From: CAIWHR01 sp963709525
GTDB lineage: Bacteria; Pseudomonadota; Gammaproteobacteria; Burkholderiales; Casimicrobiaceae
Reading direction: 5' to 3'
Length of the DNA stretch: 64,000 nt
Assembly (NCBI GenBank): GCA_963709525.1
Contig: CAVPXB010000020.1
Span: 62,001 to 126,000 of the forward strand
Positions 16,779 to 25,926 of the stretch are shown in pieces (the first letter of the stretch is position 1; each line of letters starts with the position of its first letter). The translations under genes and the position numbers were made by a program. Under the pieces are notes generated by a model. It did no database searches, was not told the origin of the DNA, and saw nothing but the letters and a program-made list of their open reading frames with translations.

Positions 16779-16975
16779 TATTGATCCGGCATGGACAGGT
16801 TTGAACCGTTCGCCCTGAGCTTGTCGAAGGGCCTGCCCTGAGTTGATCGAAGGACCTGGCCTGAATTGATCGAAGGGCCTGTCCTGAGTTTATCGAAGGG
16901 CCTGTCCTGAGTTTATCGAAGGGGCTTCGACAGGCTCAGCCCGAACGGGAATCAATACATCACCGTGCCGGGTGT
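16779..16975. repeat. Dispersed hairpin element, copy 3, with 23-bp tandem repeats
   Basis: It begins TATTGATCCGGCATGG (16779) and ends in CACCGTGCCGGG near 16972, matching the opposite ends of copy 5. The left arm (CGTTCGCCCTGAGCTTGTCG) has expanded into about four degenerate 23-bp units of the form GGCCTGTCCTGAGTTTATCG, about 16828-16920. The right arm (CTTCGACAGGCTCAGCCCG) is single. It fills most of the 326-base space between lolC and the divergent RpfE-type gene, whose promoters must lie in or beside it. Confidence 0.78.
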
Positions 16976-17090
16976 ACAGGGCCGGCTAACGCCGCGATTA
17001 TCGCATGCTACGCTGGCGAAGCTCGCGCAACGGTCGCCCCCTGGCCGCCGCGCTTGAGACCCCTCCCCTGACGATGGACCCGCACCGTCG

Positions 17091-18095
17091 ATGCACCTCT
17101 TCCTCGCCCTGCGTCGCCAATGCGCCGAAAGTCGCGACACAGCGCTGCCCGCGTGCCCTGGGCTCGCCCGTCTGCTCCGGCATGGCGGCAAGCCTTCCGC
17201 GCACGCGGAGACGATCGCGCAGTGGCTGGCGCCACGGTATGGCATCGTCCGGCAGATCGATTGGCCGTTGGCCCCGTTGCTTCTCAAGACGCTGGGCGTC
17301 GATCCAGGGAACGGATGGTGGCTCTCCGCGGATCCCGTCACCCTCGTTGCCGGACGCGATGACGTCCGCCTCGCCGGCCGCGTCGAGGGCTTGGCGGCGA
17401 GCGACGCCGACGCACTGCTCGCCCCTGTCAACGCGCACTTTGCGGCCGATGGCCTCGTTTTCGTTGCCCCGCGGCCCGACCGCTGGTTCGTGCGCACGCC
17501 GCGTCCGATGACGATCGCCACGTCGGCGCTGGCGCGCGCTGTCGGGCAACCGCTACGCGGCCTGCAGCCGCAAGGCGCCGATGCCGGAACCTGGCGGCGC
17601 TGGACGAGCGAGATCGAGATGCTGCTGTTCGAGCATTCGGTCAACGCCGACCGCGAGCGCCGTGAACTCGCCCCCGTCAACAGCGTCTGGCTGTCCGGCG
17701 GCGGCAGGCTGCCGCAACCCGACCGGACCAAGGTCGCACCCTGCACCTTTGCCGACGACCAGGAGGTCGTGGCCCTCGCGCGGCATGCCGAGAGCGCGCG
17801 CTCGCCAACGCCGACGCAACTGGCCTTTGCGCTGGCGCAGGCACCACGCGATCGCGACCTCGTGGTCGTGCTCGACGACAACACTGCGCTGGCCGAGGTC
17901 GAGCGGCGATGGACCGGTCCCGCGTGGCAGTTGCTGCTGCGCGGCGAGATTGCCCGCGTGACGATGGCGATCGACGATGGCCTCGCTACGCGCGCCTGGA
18001 CCACGGCCCGCCCCAATTGGCCGACGAGATTCGCCGGCCGCTTCGCCTCGCCCGATCTCGCGGCGTTGCTCGCGACCGGCGCCAACGCCGCATGA
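17091..18095 (+). CDS. RpfE-type conserved protein encoded before recJ
   Basis: A 334-residue cytoplasmic protein without signal peptide or membrane helix. Members of this family are encoded directly before recJ in many beta- and gammaproteobacteria (RpfE in the xanthomonad rpf cluster) and have been annotated as phosphoglycerate-mutase-like or regulatory. Visible markers are the N-terminal SADPVTL/LRAD-like WWLSADPVTLVAGRDDVRL and the NSVWLSGGGRLP segment. Its biochemical role is unknown to me. The stop overlaps the recJ start (ATGA at 18092-18095), implying translational coupling. Confidence 0.72.
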   Translation: MHLFLALRRQCAESRDTALPACPGLARLLRHGGKPSAHAETIAQWLAPRYGIVRQIDWPLAPLLLKTLGVDPGNGWWLSADPVTLVAGRDDVRLAGRVEGLAASDADALLAPVNAHFAADGLVFVAPRPDRWFVRTPRPMTIATSALARAVGQPLRGLQPQGADAGTWRRWTSEIEMLLFEHSVNADRERRELAPVNSVWLSGGGRLPQPDRTKVAPCTFADDQEVVALARHAESARSPTPTQLAFALAQAPRDRDLVVVLDDNTALAEVERRWTGPAWQLLLRGEIARVTMAIDDGLATRAWTTARPNWPTRFAGRFASPDLAALLATGANAA

Positions 18096-19798
18096 TCGAC
18101 ATCGTCCGCCGACAGGTCCCCGAAGACGCGCGCGCGCGCCTCGCCGCGACGTTTGCTCCGGTCCTCGCCCGGCTGTACGCCGCGCGGGGTGTCGCGGCGA
18201 TCGACGAGCTCGATACCGGACTCGATCGCCTGCCGCCCTACGCATCGATGAAGGGCATCGAAGCTGCGGCGCAGCGGCTCGCCGACGCCATCGCCCGCCA
18301 GGAGCGGATCCTCATCGTCGCCGATTACGATGCCGACGGCGCGACGGCGTGTGCGGTCGGCATGCGCGGCCTGGGCGCGATGGGCGCGCGCGTCGATTTC
18401 ATCGTGCCCAACCGCTTCGAGTTCGGCTACGGACTGACGCCGGAAATCGTCGCGCAGGCAGCGACCCGGGCGCCCGCGCTCATCGTCACCGTCGACAACG
18501 GGATCGCGAGCCACGACGGCGTTGCCGCGGCGGCAGCGCTCGGCATCGACGTGCTGGTCACCGACCACCATCTCCCCGCGGCGACACTGCCGGCGCCGGC
18601 GCTGATCGTCAATCCCAACCAGCCGGGCTGCACGTTTCCGTCGAAGCACCTGGCGGGCGTGGGCGTGATGTTCTACGTGCTGATGGCGCTGCGCGCGCTG
18701 CTGCGCCAGCGGGGTCATTTCGGCAGCGATCGGGAGCCCAATCTCGCGTCGCTGCTCGATCTCGTCGCGCTGGGAACCGTCGCCGACGTCGTACGCCTCG
18801 ACCGCGTCAACCGCACGCTGGTCGCGCAGGGTCTCGCGCGGATCCGCGCCGGCCGCGCCCATCCCGGCGTAAACGCGCTGTTTGCCGCCGCCGGACGCGA
18901 TCCCGCCCGTGCCAGCGCCTTCGACCTGGGTTTCGTCGCGGGTCCGCGCCTCAACGCGGCCGGCCGCCTGGCCGACATGAGCGTGGGCATCCGCTGCCTC
19001 CTCGCCGACACCTCGGCCAGCGCGCTGCCGCTGGCCACCGAACTCGATCGCTACAACCGCGAGCGGCGCGAGATCGAAGCCGACATGCAGGACGACGCCA
19101 TGGCGGCGATCGACGCCGCGACGCAGGCGGGCGACGCGTATTCGCTTTGCCTGTACGACGCGCGATGGCACCAGGGCGTGGTCGGCATCGTCGCGTCGCG
19201 GCTCAAGGATCGTTTCCATCGTCCCGCGATTGTCTTCGCGCGCGGAACCGCCGGCGAGCTCAAGGGCTCGGGGCGCTCGATCCCCGGATTCCACCTGCGC
19301 GACGCCCTCGATCTCATCGCCAAGCGCGCGCCTGGGCTGATCGCGCGTTTCGGCGGGCACGCGTTCGCGGCCGGCCTCTCGCTGGCAGAAGCGGATCTCC
19401 CGCGCTTTCGCATCGAGTTCGAACAACTGGCCCACGAGTTGCTCACGCCGGCACAGCTCTCCCGGTTCATCGAAACCGACGGCGCGCTCGAGGGTGACGA
19501 ACTCACCCTCGACCTAGCGACCGCGCTGCGCGACAGCGTGTGGGGACAGGGCTTCGCAGCGCCGGTGTTCGACGGCGAATTCGCGGTCGCCGAGCAGCGA
19601 ATCGTCGGCAGCAAGCATCTGCGGCTGACACTGCTGCGCGCCGAAGCGCCGGGGTCGGCCCGCCTCGAGGCCATCCTGTTCAACCGGACCGAGCCGTTGC
19701 CCGCGAACATCCGCGCTGCCTACCGCCCCGATGCCAACGAGTGGAACGGCAGCGTGTCGCTGCAACTGGTGATCGAGCACTGGCAAGCGTCGCCTTGA
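18092..19798 (+). CDS. recJ: Single-stranded-DNA-specific exonuclease RecJ
   Basis: This 568-residue protein has all the DHH-family metal motifs: VADYDADGATA, VTVDNGIASHDG, VTDHHLP (the DHH itself) and, before the linker, LVALGTVADVV. The DHHA1 domain shows KGSGRSIPGFHLRDAL and FGGHAFAAGLSL. RecJ degrades single-stranded DNA 5' to 3' in recombination, mismatch and base-excision repair. The start ATG 18092 overlaps the stop of the preceding gene. Length and motif order match the family with no disruption. Confidence 0.96.
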   Translation: MIDIVRRQVPEDARARLAATFAPVLARLYAARGVAAIDELDTGLDRLPPYASMKGIEAAAQRLADAIARQERILIVADYDADGATACAVGMRGLGAMGARVDFIVPNRFEFGYGLTPEIVAQAATRAPALIVTVDNGIASHDGVAAAAALGIDVLVTDHHLPAATLPAPALIVNPNQPGCTFPSKHLAGVGVMFYVLMALRALLRQRGHFGSDREPNLASLLDLVALGTVADVVRLDRVNRTLVAQGLARIRAGRAHPGVNALFAAAGRDPARASAFDLGFVAGPRLNAAGRLADMSVGIRCLLADTSASALPLATELDRYNRERREIEADMQDDAMAAIDAATQAGDAYSLCLYDARWHQGVVGIVASRLKDRFHRPAIVFARGTAGELKGSGRSIPGFHLRDALDLIAKRAPGLIARFGGHAFAAGLSLAEADLPRFRIEFEQLAHELLTPAQLSRFIETDGALEGDELTLDLATALRDSVWGQGFAAPVFDGEFAVAEQRIVGSKHLRLTLLRAEAPGSARLEAILFNRTEPLPANIRAAYRPDANEWNGSVSLQLVIEHWQASP

Positions 19799-19934
19799 GA
19801 TGCCGGTGAGCGGCTTTGCCCCGGCGATTCCCGGACGCGAAATTCGCAATTGCAGCAACGCCGCTTGCGGAGCCCTCCCGCCGTGGCACCCGAGCAAGTG
19901 CCGCCCTCGCCCAGGGCGACAACAAGCCTTTGTT

Positions 19935-19948
19935 TTGACGAAGATCAA
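19935..19948 (+). promoter_or_regulatory. FNR/Crp-family box candidate
   Basis: TTGACGAAGATCAA matches the FNR/ANR consensus TTGAT-N4-ATCAA at nine of ten defined positions. It lies 136 bases before the SDR gene at 20084, in a 285-base intergenic region after recJ. A matching -10 and -35 could not be assigned with confidence, so oxygen-responsive control is only a suggestion. Confidence 0.4.
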
Positions 19949-19998
19949 TATCCGCGCCATCTCCTTCAGGAACGGCCCGCGCGGACGCCCATAACGCG

Positions 19999-20010
19999 TT
20001 GTGCGCCGCA
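19999..20010 (+). promoter_or_regulatory. Possible PhaR-type site before the SDR gene
   Basis: TTGTGCGCCGCA matches ten of twelve bases of the motif TTGTGCGGTGCA that occurs twice around the phaP promoter at 32470-32537. It lies 73 bases before the start of the SDR gene at 20084. If real, the SDR would belong to the PHA regulon. A chance match in GC-rich DNA is possible. Confidence 0.3.
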
Positions 20011-20083
20011 CCATCTTCCACTATATTGAGCCGGTTCCGGCGCCGCCTTCGCGGCGCCATGCCAATCACGAAAGGACGCGACC

Positions 20084-20824
20084 ATGCGTTTGGCTAACAA
20101 GGTTTCGATCATCACCGGCGCAGCGCAGGGTATCGGCGAGGCGACCGCACTCAAATTTGGCAAGGAAGGCGCCAAGGTTGCGGTCTGCGACGTGAACCTT
20201 CCCCTGGCGCAGGCCGTCGCCGAAGCCGTCGTCAAAGCCGGCGGCGAGGCCGTCGCGTACAAGGTCGACGTCACCGACAACGCCGCCATCGTGGCGATGG
20301 TCTCGGCGGTGATGGCCAAGTGGGGCCGCGTCGACACGCTGGTCAACAACGCCGGCATTCTCGCCGACGCGCAGATGAAGAAAATGACCGACGAGCAATT
20401 CGACCGCGTCATCAACGTCAACCTCAAGGGCACCTACAACTGCACCAAGGCGGTCGTCGACATCATGCTCGCGCAGGGCAGCGGCTGCATTCTCAACGCG
20501 TCGTCGATCGTGGGCCTGCACGGCAATTTCGGCCAGACCAACTACGCCGCGACCAAGTGGGCGGTCATCGGCATGGCCAAGACCTGGGCGAAGGAACTCG
20601 GCCCCAAGGGCATCCGCGCCAACGCTGTTTGCCCGGGCTTCGTCGCCACGCCGATCCTGTCGTCGATGCCGGAAAAGGTCATCAAGATGATGGAAGAGAA
20701 GGTGTCGCTGCGCCGGATCGGCAAGCCGGAGGAGATCGCCAACGCCTACGCGTGGCTTGCGTCGGATGAAGCGAGCTACGTCAACGGCGCGGTCATCGAG
20801 GTGTCCGGGGGCTGCGCGATCTGA
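20084..20824 (+). CDS. SDR family oxidoreductase (FabG-like)
   Basis: This 246-residue classical short-chain dehydrogenase has the Rossmann glycine motif TGAAQGIGEA at about 11-20, the NNAG motif in TLVNNAGILADA, the catalytic Ser in NASSIVGLHG and the YxxxK pair in TNYAATKWAV. C-terminal LASDEASYVNGAVIEVSGG is standard. The closest types are 3-oxoacyl-ACP reductase and 3-ketoacyl-CoA reductase, using NAD(P)H; the substrate cannot be fixed from sequence. It is monocistronic, with a hairpin terminator at 20851. PHA genes elsewhere in the window make a role in hydroxyacyl-CoA metabolism plausible. Confidence 0.88.
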   Translation: MRLANKVSIITGAAQGIGEATALKFGKEGAKVAVCDVNLPLAQAVAEAVVKAGGEAVAYKVDVTDNAAIVAMVSAVMAKWGRVDTLVNNAGILADAQMKKMTDEQFDRVINVNLKGTYNCTKAVVDIMLAQGSGCILNASSIVGLHGNFGQTNYAATKWAVIGMAKTWAKELGPKGIRANAVCPGFVATPILSSMPEKVIKMMEEKVSLRRIGKPEEIANAYAWLASDEASYVNGAVIEVSGGCAI

Positions 20825-20850
20825 CCCGTTCTCGGGGTAACGCAAGCAGG

Positions 20851-20882
20851 GGGCGGCTGCGACGACGCGGCCGCCCTTTTTC
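20851..20882 (+). terminator. Rho-independent terminator after the SDR gene
   Basis: A GGGCGGC / GCCGCCC stem with a 12-base loop is followed by TTTTTCTT, 27 bases after the stop of the SDR gene. Confidence 0.75.
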
Positions 20883-20987
20883 TTCGGGTTTCCGCCGCCT
20901 GGCGGGATTCGGCCGACCGGCCGACTTGGCCCGGTGCGCACGGCGGAGTAGCATTCCACTCCTCGCTGCGCATTCCGGGCCCCGACC

Positions 20988-21599
20988 ATGCATCGATTGC
21001 TCGTCTCGTTCCTGTTGGCTGTCGCCGCGCTGCTGCCCTCCTCGGCGAGCGCGCAAAACGCCGACTTCGTTCCCAAGCCCGACACCTACCTCTGCCCGAA
21101 CACCGCCGGGCCCGGGTCGATCGACTGCTTCCTCAATGCGGTCGAGCATCTCTACACCATGTGCCGCCAGGTCAAGAGCATCGAGATCATCGAGTTCGGC
21201 TACGAGAAATCCGACGAGGGCGTCAACGGCGCCAAGAGCGAGTATTGCGTCGACAAGCACAAGGGTTCGATTTCCCGCCCGTACCTGGCCGCATTGCGCG
21301 AGGCCACGCCGAGCCGCACCGCGGCCGAACGCATCCGCGATCTGCACGAGCACTGGCTGGCGTCGCTGCGCGCGCTCAAATGGAAACCCGGCGAGTCCGA
21401 CGACGAGTACAAGGCGCGCATCAGCAGCCCCTACGAATCCTTCAAGCAGCGCGCGCTCGCGGTGCGCCTTGCCTTGGCCGAGAGCATGGCGGACAAGTCG
21501 GCCTCCGCGCCGGTGTCCAAGCAACGCCCGGCCAAGACATCGACCAAGGTCGCCGCCAAGGCCCCGCCCAAAGACGCGGCCGAGGGCGCCACCCGCTGA
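20988..21599 (+). CDS. Secreted protein of unknown function with four cysteines
   Basis: This 203-residue protein has a clear Sec signal peptide (MHRLLVSFLLAVAALLPSSASA, cleavage after about residue 22). The mature part has four Cys (36, 47, 59, 87), compatible with two disulfides, in the segment YLCPN, SIDCF, TMCRQ, SEYCVD. A helical middle (RIRDLHEHWLASLRALKW) and a Lys/Ala/Pro-rich tail (KQRPAKTSTKVAAKAPPK) follow. I do not recognise the family. The tail could associate with DNA, LPS or peptidoglycan, but that is conjecture. The stop overlaps the beginning of the downstream helicase reading frame. Confidence 0.75.
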   Translation: MHRLLVSFLLAVAALLPSSASAQNADFVPKPDTYLCPNTAGPGSIDCFLNAVEHLYTMCRQVKSIEIIEFGYEKSDEGVNGAKSEYCVDKHKGSISRPYLAALREATPSRTAAERIRDLHEHWLASLRALKWKPGESDDEYKARISSPYESFKQRALAVRLALAESMADKSASAPVSKQRPAKTSTKVAAKAPPKDAAEGATR

Positions 21600-23612
21600 A
21601 CTCGCCCGCCGATCCCGCGGCCGATGGGGCCGCGGCCCTGCTTCTCGACGCTTCCGACAGCGAACTCGCCGACCTCTTCGGGGCCGGCGGCGCGCTTGCC
21701 CGCGCGTTCTCGGGCTTTCGCTTTCGCCCGCAGCAACTCGAGATGGCGCAGACGGTCGCCCGCGCGATCGCTGCCCGCAGCGCGCTGATTGCCGAAGCCG
21801 GCACCGGCACCGGCAAGACTTTCGCCTACCTCGTCCCGGCGCTGCTCTACGGCGGCAAGGTCATCGTCTCGACGGGCACCAAGACGCTGCAGGACCAGCT
21901 CTTCCAGCGCGACCTGCCTGCGGTGCGCGACGCGCTGTCGCTGCCGGTGACGCTGGCGCTGCTCAAGGGTCGCGCCAACTATGTCTGCCACCATCACCTC
22001 GCGCGCGCGGTCCGCGAAGGGCGACTTCCTTCACGCGAGGATGCGCGCCACCTGCCGAAGATCGTCGCCTTCGCCCGCGCCAGCGACACCGGCGACCGCG
22101 GCGAACTCGCCGACGTCCCGAGGGCGCCGGCATCTGGCCGCTGGTCACCAGTCACCCGCGACAACTGCCTCGGCAGCGACTGCGCGCATCACGACGACTG
22201 CTTCGTCCTCAAGGCGCGCAAGGCCGCGCTCGATGCCGACGTCGTCGTCGTCAACCACCACCTCTTCTTCGCCGACGTGATGCTGCGCGACGAGGGACTG
22301 ACCGAGCTTCTTCCCGCCTGCAACACCATCGTTCTCGACGAAGCGCACCAGTTGCCCGACACCGCGACGCTGTTCTTCGGCGAGTCCATCGCCGCGGGCC
22401 AACTCGCCGAACTCGCCCGCGACGCCGAGGTCGCCGCTCGCACCGATGCGCGCGAAGTCGCCGGCCTGCCCGATGCGATGGCGGGCGTCGGTCCGGCGAT
22501 TCGGCGCCTGAAGCTGGCGCTGGGCGAGGCGCCGATGAAGATCGGCGCACGGCTTTGCTCTCGAGCGCGAGGGTTTCCGCGGAGGCGCTGGACGAACTCA
22601 AGGCGGCGCTCGATCGCCTTGCCACCGAATTGGGGCTTTTCGCGGAACGCAGCGAGGCACTGGGCAACTGCGCAGGCCGCGCCGCCGAGGCATCGCGGCT
22701 GGTGTCGCGCTGGCGCGACGGGACGCGCGGGGCGAGGGCGGCGAGTCCGCCGGCGAGACGTGGATCCGCTGGGTGGACGTCACGCAATCGAGCTGGCAAC
22801 TGCAGGCCTCGCCGTTGTCGGTGGCCAACCTCTTTGCGCGGCAGGTGAACGATTCGGGCCGCGCGTGGATATTGACGTCGGCAACGCTCGCCGTCGGGCG
22901 CGATTTTTCGCTCTACCAGAGCCAACTCGGGCTCGCCGAGGCCCGCACCGGCTGCTGGGATTCGCCGTTCGACTACGCCTCGCAGGCCCTGCTGTACGTG
23001 CCCCCTGGGCTGCCGGCACCCAATTCGCGCGAGCACACCGAGGCCGTCATCGCCGCCGCCTTGCCGGTGCTGAAGGCGAGCGACGGGCCGGGCTTTCCTG
23101 CTGTTCACCACGCTGCGCGCGTTGAATACCGCACGCGAACTGCTTGCCACGGCGATGGCGGACGAGGGACTCGCCTGGCCGCTGCTGGTGCAGGGCGAGG
23201 GCTCTCGCAGCGAACTCCTGTCGCGCTTTCGCGACCTGGGCAACGCGGTGCTGCTCGGCAGCCAGAGCTTCTGGGAGGGTGTCGATGTCGCCCGGAGGTG
23301 CGCTGTCGGTGGTGATCATCGACAAACTGCCGTTCGCGCCGCCCGACGATCCGCTGCTCGCCGCCCGGCTCGATGCGCTGAAGGCCGAGGGCGGCAATCC
23401 GTTCTTCGACTACCAGTTGCCGCAGGCCGCGATCAGCCTGAAGCAGGGTGCGGGTCGCCTGATCCGCACCGAGACCGATCGCGGCGTGCTGATGATCTGC
23501 GACCCAAGGCTCACCGACAAACCCTACGGCAAGCGCATCTGGCGCAGCCTGCCACCGATGCGCCGCACGCGCGAACATCGCCGACGTCGAGGCATTTTTT
23601 CGCGACTTGTAG
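21596..23612 (+). pseudogene. DinG/YoaA-type ATP-dependent helicase, about five frameshifts
   Basis: The pieces together give a full XPD-like helicase. Walker A is in AEAGTGTGKTFAYL. The iron-sulfur cluster cysteines are NYVC, then DNCLGSDC and DDC. The DEAH box is VLDEAHQLPD, and the C-terminal motifs are LTSATL, GSQSFWEGVDV and QGAGRLIRTETDRG. Frame changes are needed near 22553, 22730, 23090, 23290 and 23570. No ATG opens the first frame; it reads from about 21596 directly after the upstream stop. So many clean breaks in otherwise conserved sequence point to sequence errors. The family unwinds DNA 5'-3' during repair or at R-loops. Confidence 0.82.
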
Positions 23613-23650
23613 CAGCCCTTCAGGCCCGGATGCAGTCGATCGCGCGCCGT

Positions 23651-23680
23651 CCTTCGCGGCTGAAGCCGCTCCTACAGGAG
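23651..23680. repeat. REP-like unit
   Basis: CTTCGCGGCTGAAGCCGCTC followed by CTACAGGAG is an inverted copy of the 4491-4615 family. It lies between the convergent helicase and hydrolase genes and contains the TAG stop of the hydrolase frame (23672-23674 on the minus strand). Confidence 0.75.
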
Positions 23681-24917
23681 CCGTGTGTCGCCGGGCAGGC
23701 GCGGGGCGACGAGCCATCGCCGGAGTTGCGCGTACACGACCTTTCGCTGCAACAGGTCCAGGTGGTGCAGCCGATAGCCGACCCATTGCTGCGACGGCGG
23801 AATCGCGAGGCAGCGATCGGGCCGCGCATGCTGTCCCAACGCACTGCGCAGGGGCACCAGTCCGTCTCCCAGCAGCCGCGCTCCCCTGCCGCCCCCCGCC
23901 TTCGCGATCGAGCCGGCGATGGCATAGCAGGCGACTCCATGCGGCAACGGCACGAGCGGGTTCGACCGTCGCGGGTGCATCGCCCGCGCCGGCGGCGTCC
24001 CCGTCATCGTCGGCAACGCTGCCGTGGCGCAGGTCGGTGATGCCGGCGCTGCGGATCTTGCCCAACCGCGCCAGCGCGGCGGTGTAGGGGCTGGCCTCCA
24101 GAACGAGGTCCACCCAGTGCCCGCCCTGCTCCAGCGGCGCGCCGTGATGCGGCGTGCCCGCGAACACGATTTGCGACAGGCGATCGGGCCACGCGATGGC
24201 CCGCACGCGCGCCGTAGTGGCAGGCGCTGCGGGCGACCAGCCCGCCCATGCTGAATCCGAGCAGCACCAGTTCGTCGACCGGCGTCGGCCACGCGCCGAC
24301 CAGGCGCTTCGAGCAGGTCGGCGAACTTGCGGCCGTTGCCCGCGATGGCGAGTCCGCTGTTGTAGTGGAGGTAGACCGGCGTGAAGCCGGCATCGATGCG
24401 CCAGCGCCGCGCCGTGGTCGTGGCCTTCGCGCAGCCATTGCCGGTCGCTCATGCACAGTCCATGCGCGAGCACGAGGATCCGGCGTGTCGGCCGCGGCAG
24501 CGCCGCCGCCAGCGCATCGCGGGTCAGTTCGAGCGGCTCGCCCGTTGCTGCGCATCCGCATCGGTATCGCCAGCGGGTTGCCGCTGGCGACGAGATGATC
24601 GCCCACCACGCCATTCAACGCAGCCAGCAGCGCGTCGCGCTCCGGCGACGCCGCGTCGGCGCCAAATCCGGGCACGAGGTTCGCCAGCGCGGCGTCGATC
24701 CCGCCGCCGACCAGCCGGGTCACGCCGCGGATGGTCCTGTACACCAGGCCGGTGATGCCGCGCGTTGGCGCGTGCGTCGCCTCGCCTAGGAGGCCGGGCG
24801 TGCGGATGATGTTGTGGTGCATCGACTCGACGATGCGCGTCACGCCCAGCGTGGCGTCGACCGCGAGGCGGCTGTAGCCGCGCACGTCGGAGGTCCGGAC
24901 GTGGGCTTCAGCGCCAT
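23672..24917 (-). pseudogene. Alpha/beta hydrolase (lipase/esterase-like), several frameshifts
   Basis: The fragments, in order, are GYSRLAVDATLGVTRIVESMHHNI, a hydrophobic-helical region with ITGLVYRTIRGVTRLVGGG, then RILVLAHGLCMSDRQW (oxyanion strand). Next come DELVLLGFSMGGLVAR (nucleophile elbow G-F-S-M-G, Ser as nucleophile), FAGTPHHGAPLEQGGHWVD and a terminal WVGYRLHHLDLLQRKVVYAQL with the likely catalytic His. They lie in at least three frames. The start at ATG 24917 (MALKPT) also needs one correction. Similar intact proteins are about 400 residues. The substrate is unknown. The stop codon lies in a REP repeat. Confidence 0.72.
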
Positions 24918-24967
24918 GGCCGGAGGTCCGCGACGAGGCCGACTGTGCGAGGGCGGGAACCTGCGCG

Positions 24968-25817
24968 CTACCAGAGTCTCCACCACGGCTTCGGCGGCGC
25001 CCCGGAGAGGAAGAGGCTGTCCGGGGAAGGTGCTGCTCGAGGATGTGCTTCGAGTCGTCGCGCAGCTGGATCAAGCCCAGCTTGTCGTAGGACCTTCACC
25101 AGCAGGTCGAGCGCGTCCTCGTTGGCGGGCGTGCGCGGAAAATTCGACGAGCGCGCCCTGCGCGCGGTTCACCGCGGCCACATACGCGCCGCGGTTGTAG
25201 TAGTAGCGCGCAACCTTCACCTCGTAGAGCGCCAGCGAATTGGTCAGGTACTTCATCCGCATCAGCGCAGTCCTCGGCGTAGCGGCTGTCGGGGAACTTG
25301 GCGACGAGTTCGCGAAACGCGGCATACGACTCCCGCATGCCCTTGGGCTCGCGTTCGGACAGGTCGAGCTCGTAGACGTAGCCGAGCAGCCCCTGGTCCT
25401 CGCGGAAATGAACCAGGCCCTTGAGGTAGTACGCGTAATCGACGTTCGGGTGGTTGGGGTAGGTGCGGACGAAGCGGTCGGCAGCGGCAACCGCGGCGGC
25501 CGTCTCGCCGGCGCGGTAATTGGCGTACGCCGATTCGAGGATGGCCTGTTGCGCGTAGCGGCCGTAGGGAAAGCGGGACTCGAGGGTCTCGAAGAGCTTG
25601 ATCGCCCGCGTATAATTTCCTTCCGTCAGCGCACCGTGGGCCTCGCTGTAGAGCTTGTCGGCATTCCAGCCTCGAGGTTTCGTCCTTGACTTCGGGCAGC
25701 AGGTTGCAGCCGCCCAGCGCCAGCGCGAAAACCAGCAACGCCAGGGCGCGCACGCAGGCCGCGGCCGGAAGGCGTCGCGGCGCGACCGAAAGACGAACGA
25801 AACGTAATGGCGGACAT
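24968..25817 (-). pseudogene. bamD: Outer membrane assembly lipoprotein BamD, several frameshifts
   Basis: Pieces assemble to a typical BamD of about 270 residues. The lipoprotein signal is ALALLVFALALGGC, with Cys as the lipidation site. The TPR-containing body includes MRESYAAFRELVAKFPDSRY and MKYLTNSLALYEVKVARYYY. The C-terminal helix is IQLRDDSKHILEQH and the frame ends PPKPWWRLW at 24968. At least four frame changes are required, the first near the MSAITF start at 25817. BamD is an essential part of the BAM complex inserting beta-barrel proteins, so sequence error is by far the likeliest cause. It is divergent from rluD, the usual arrangement. Confidence 0.85.
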
Positions 25818-25926
25818 TGCGGCGGATCCCTGGGAGCCTGGTCTGCGATTATAACCGAGGCCACGCGGGCACCCCGGCGCTGACCGCTCCGCCCAGCCCG
25901 CTGCGGCAACATCCCCCCGACGCCAG

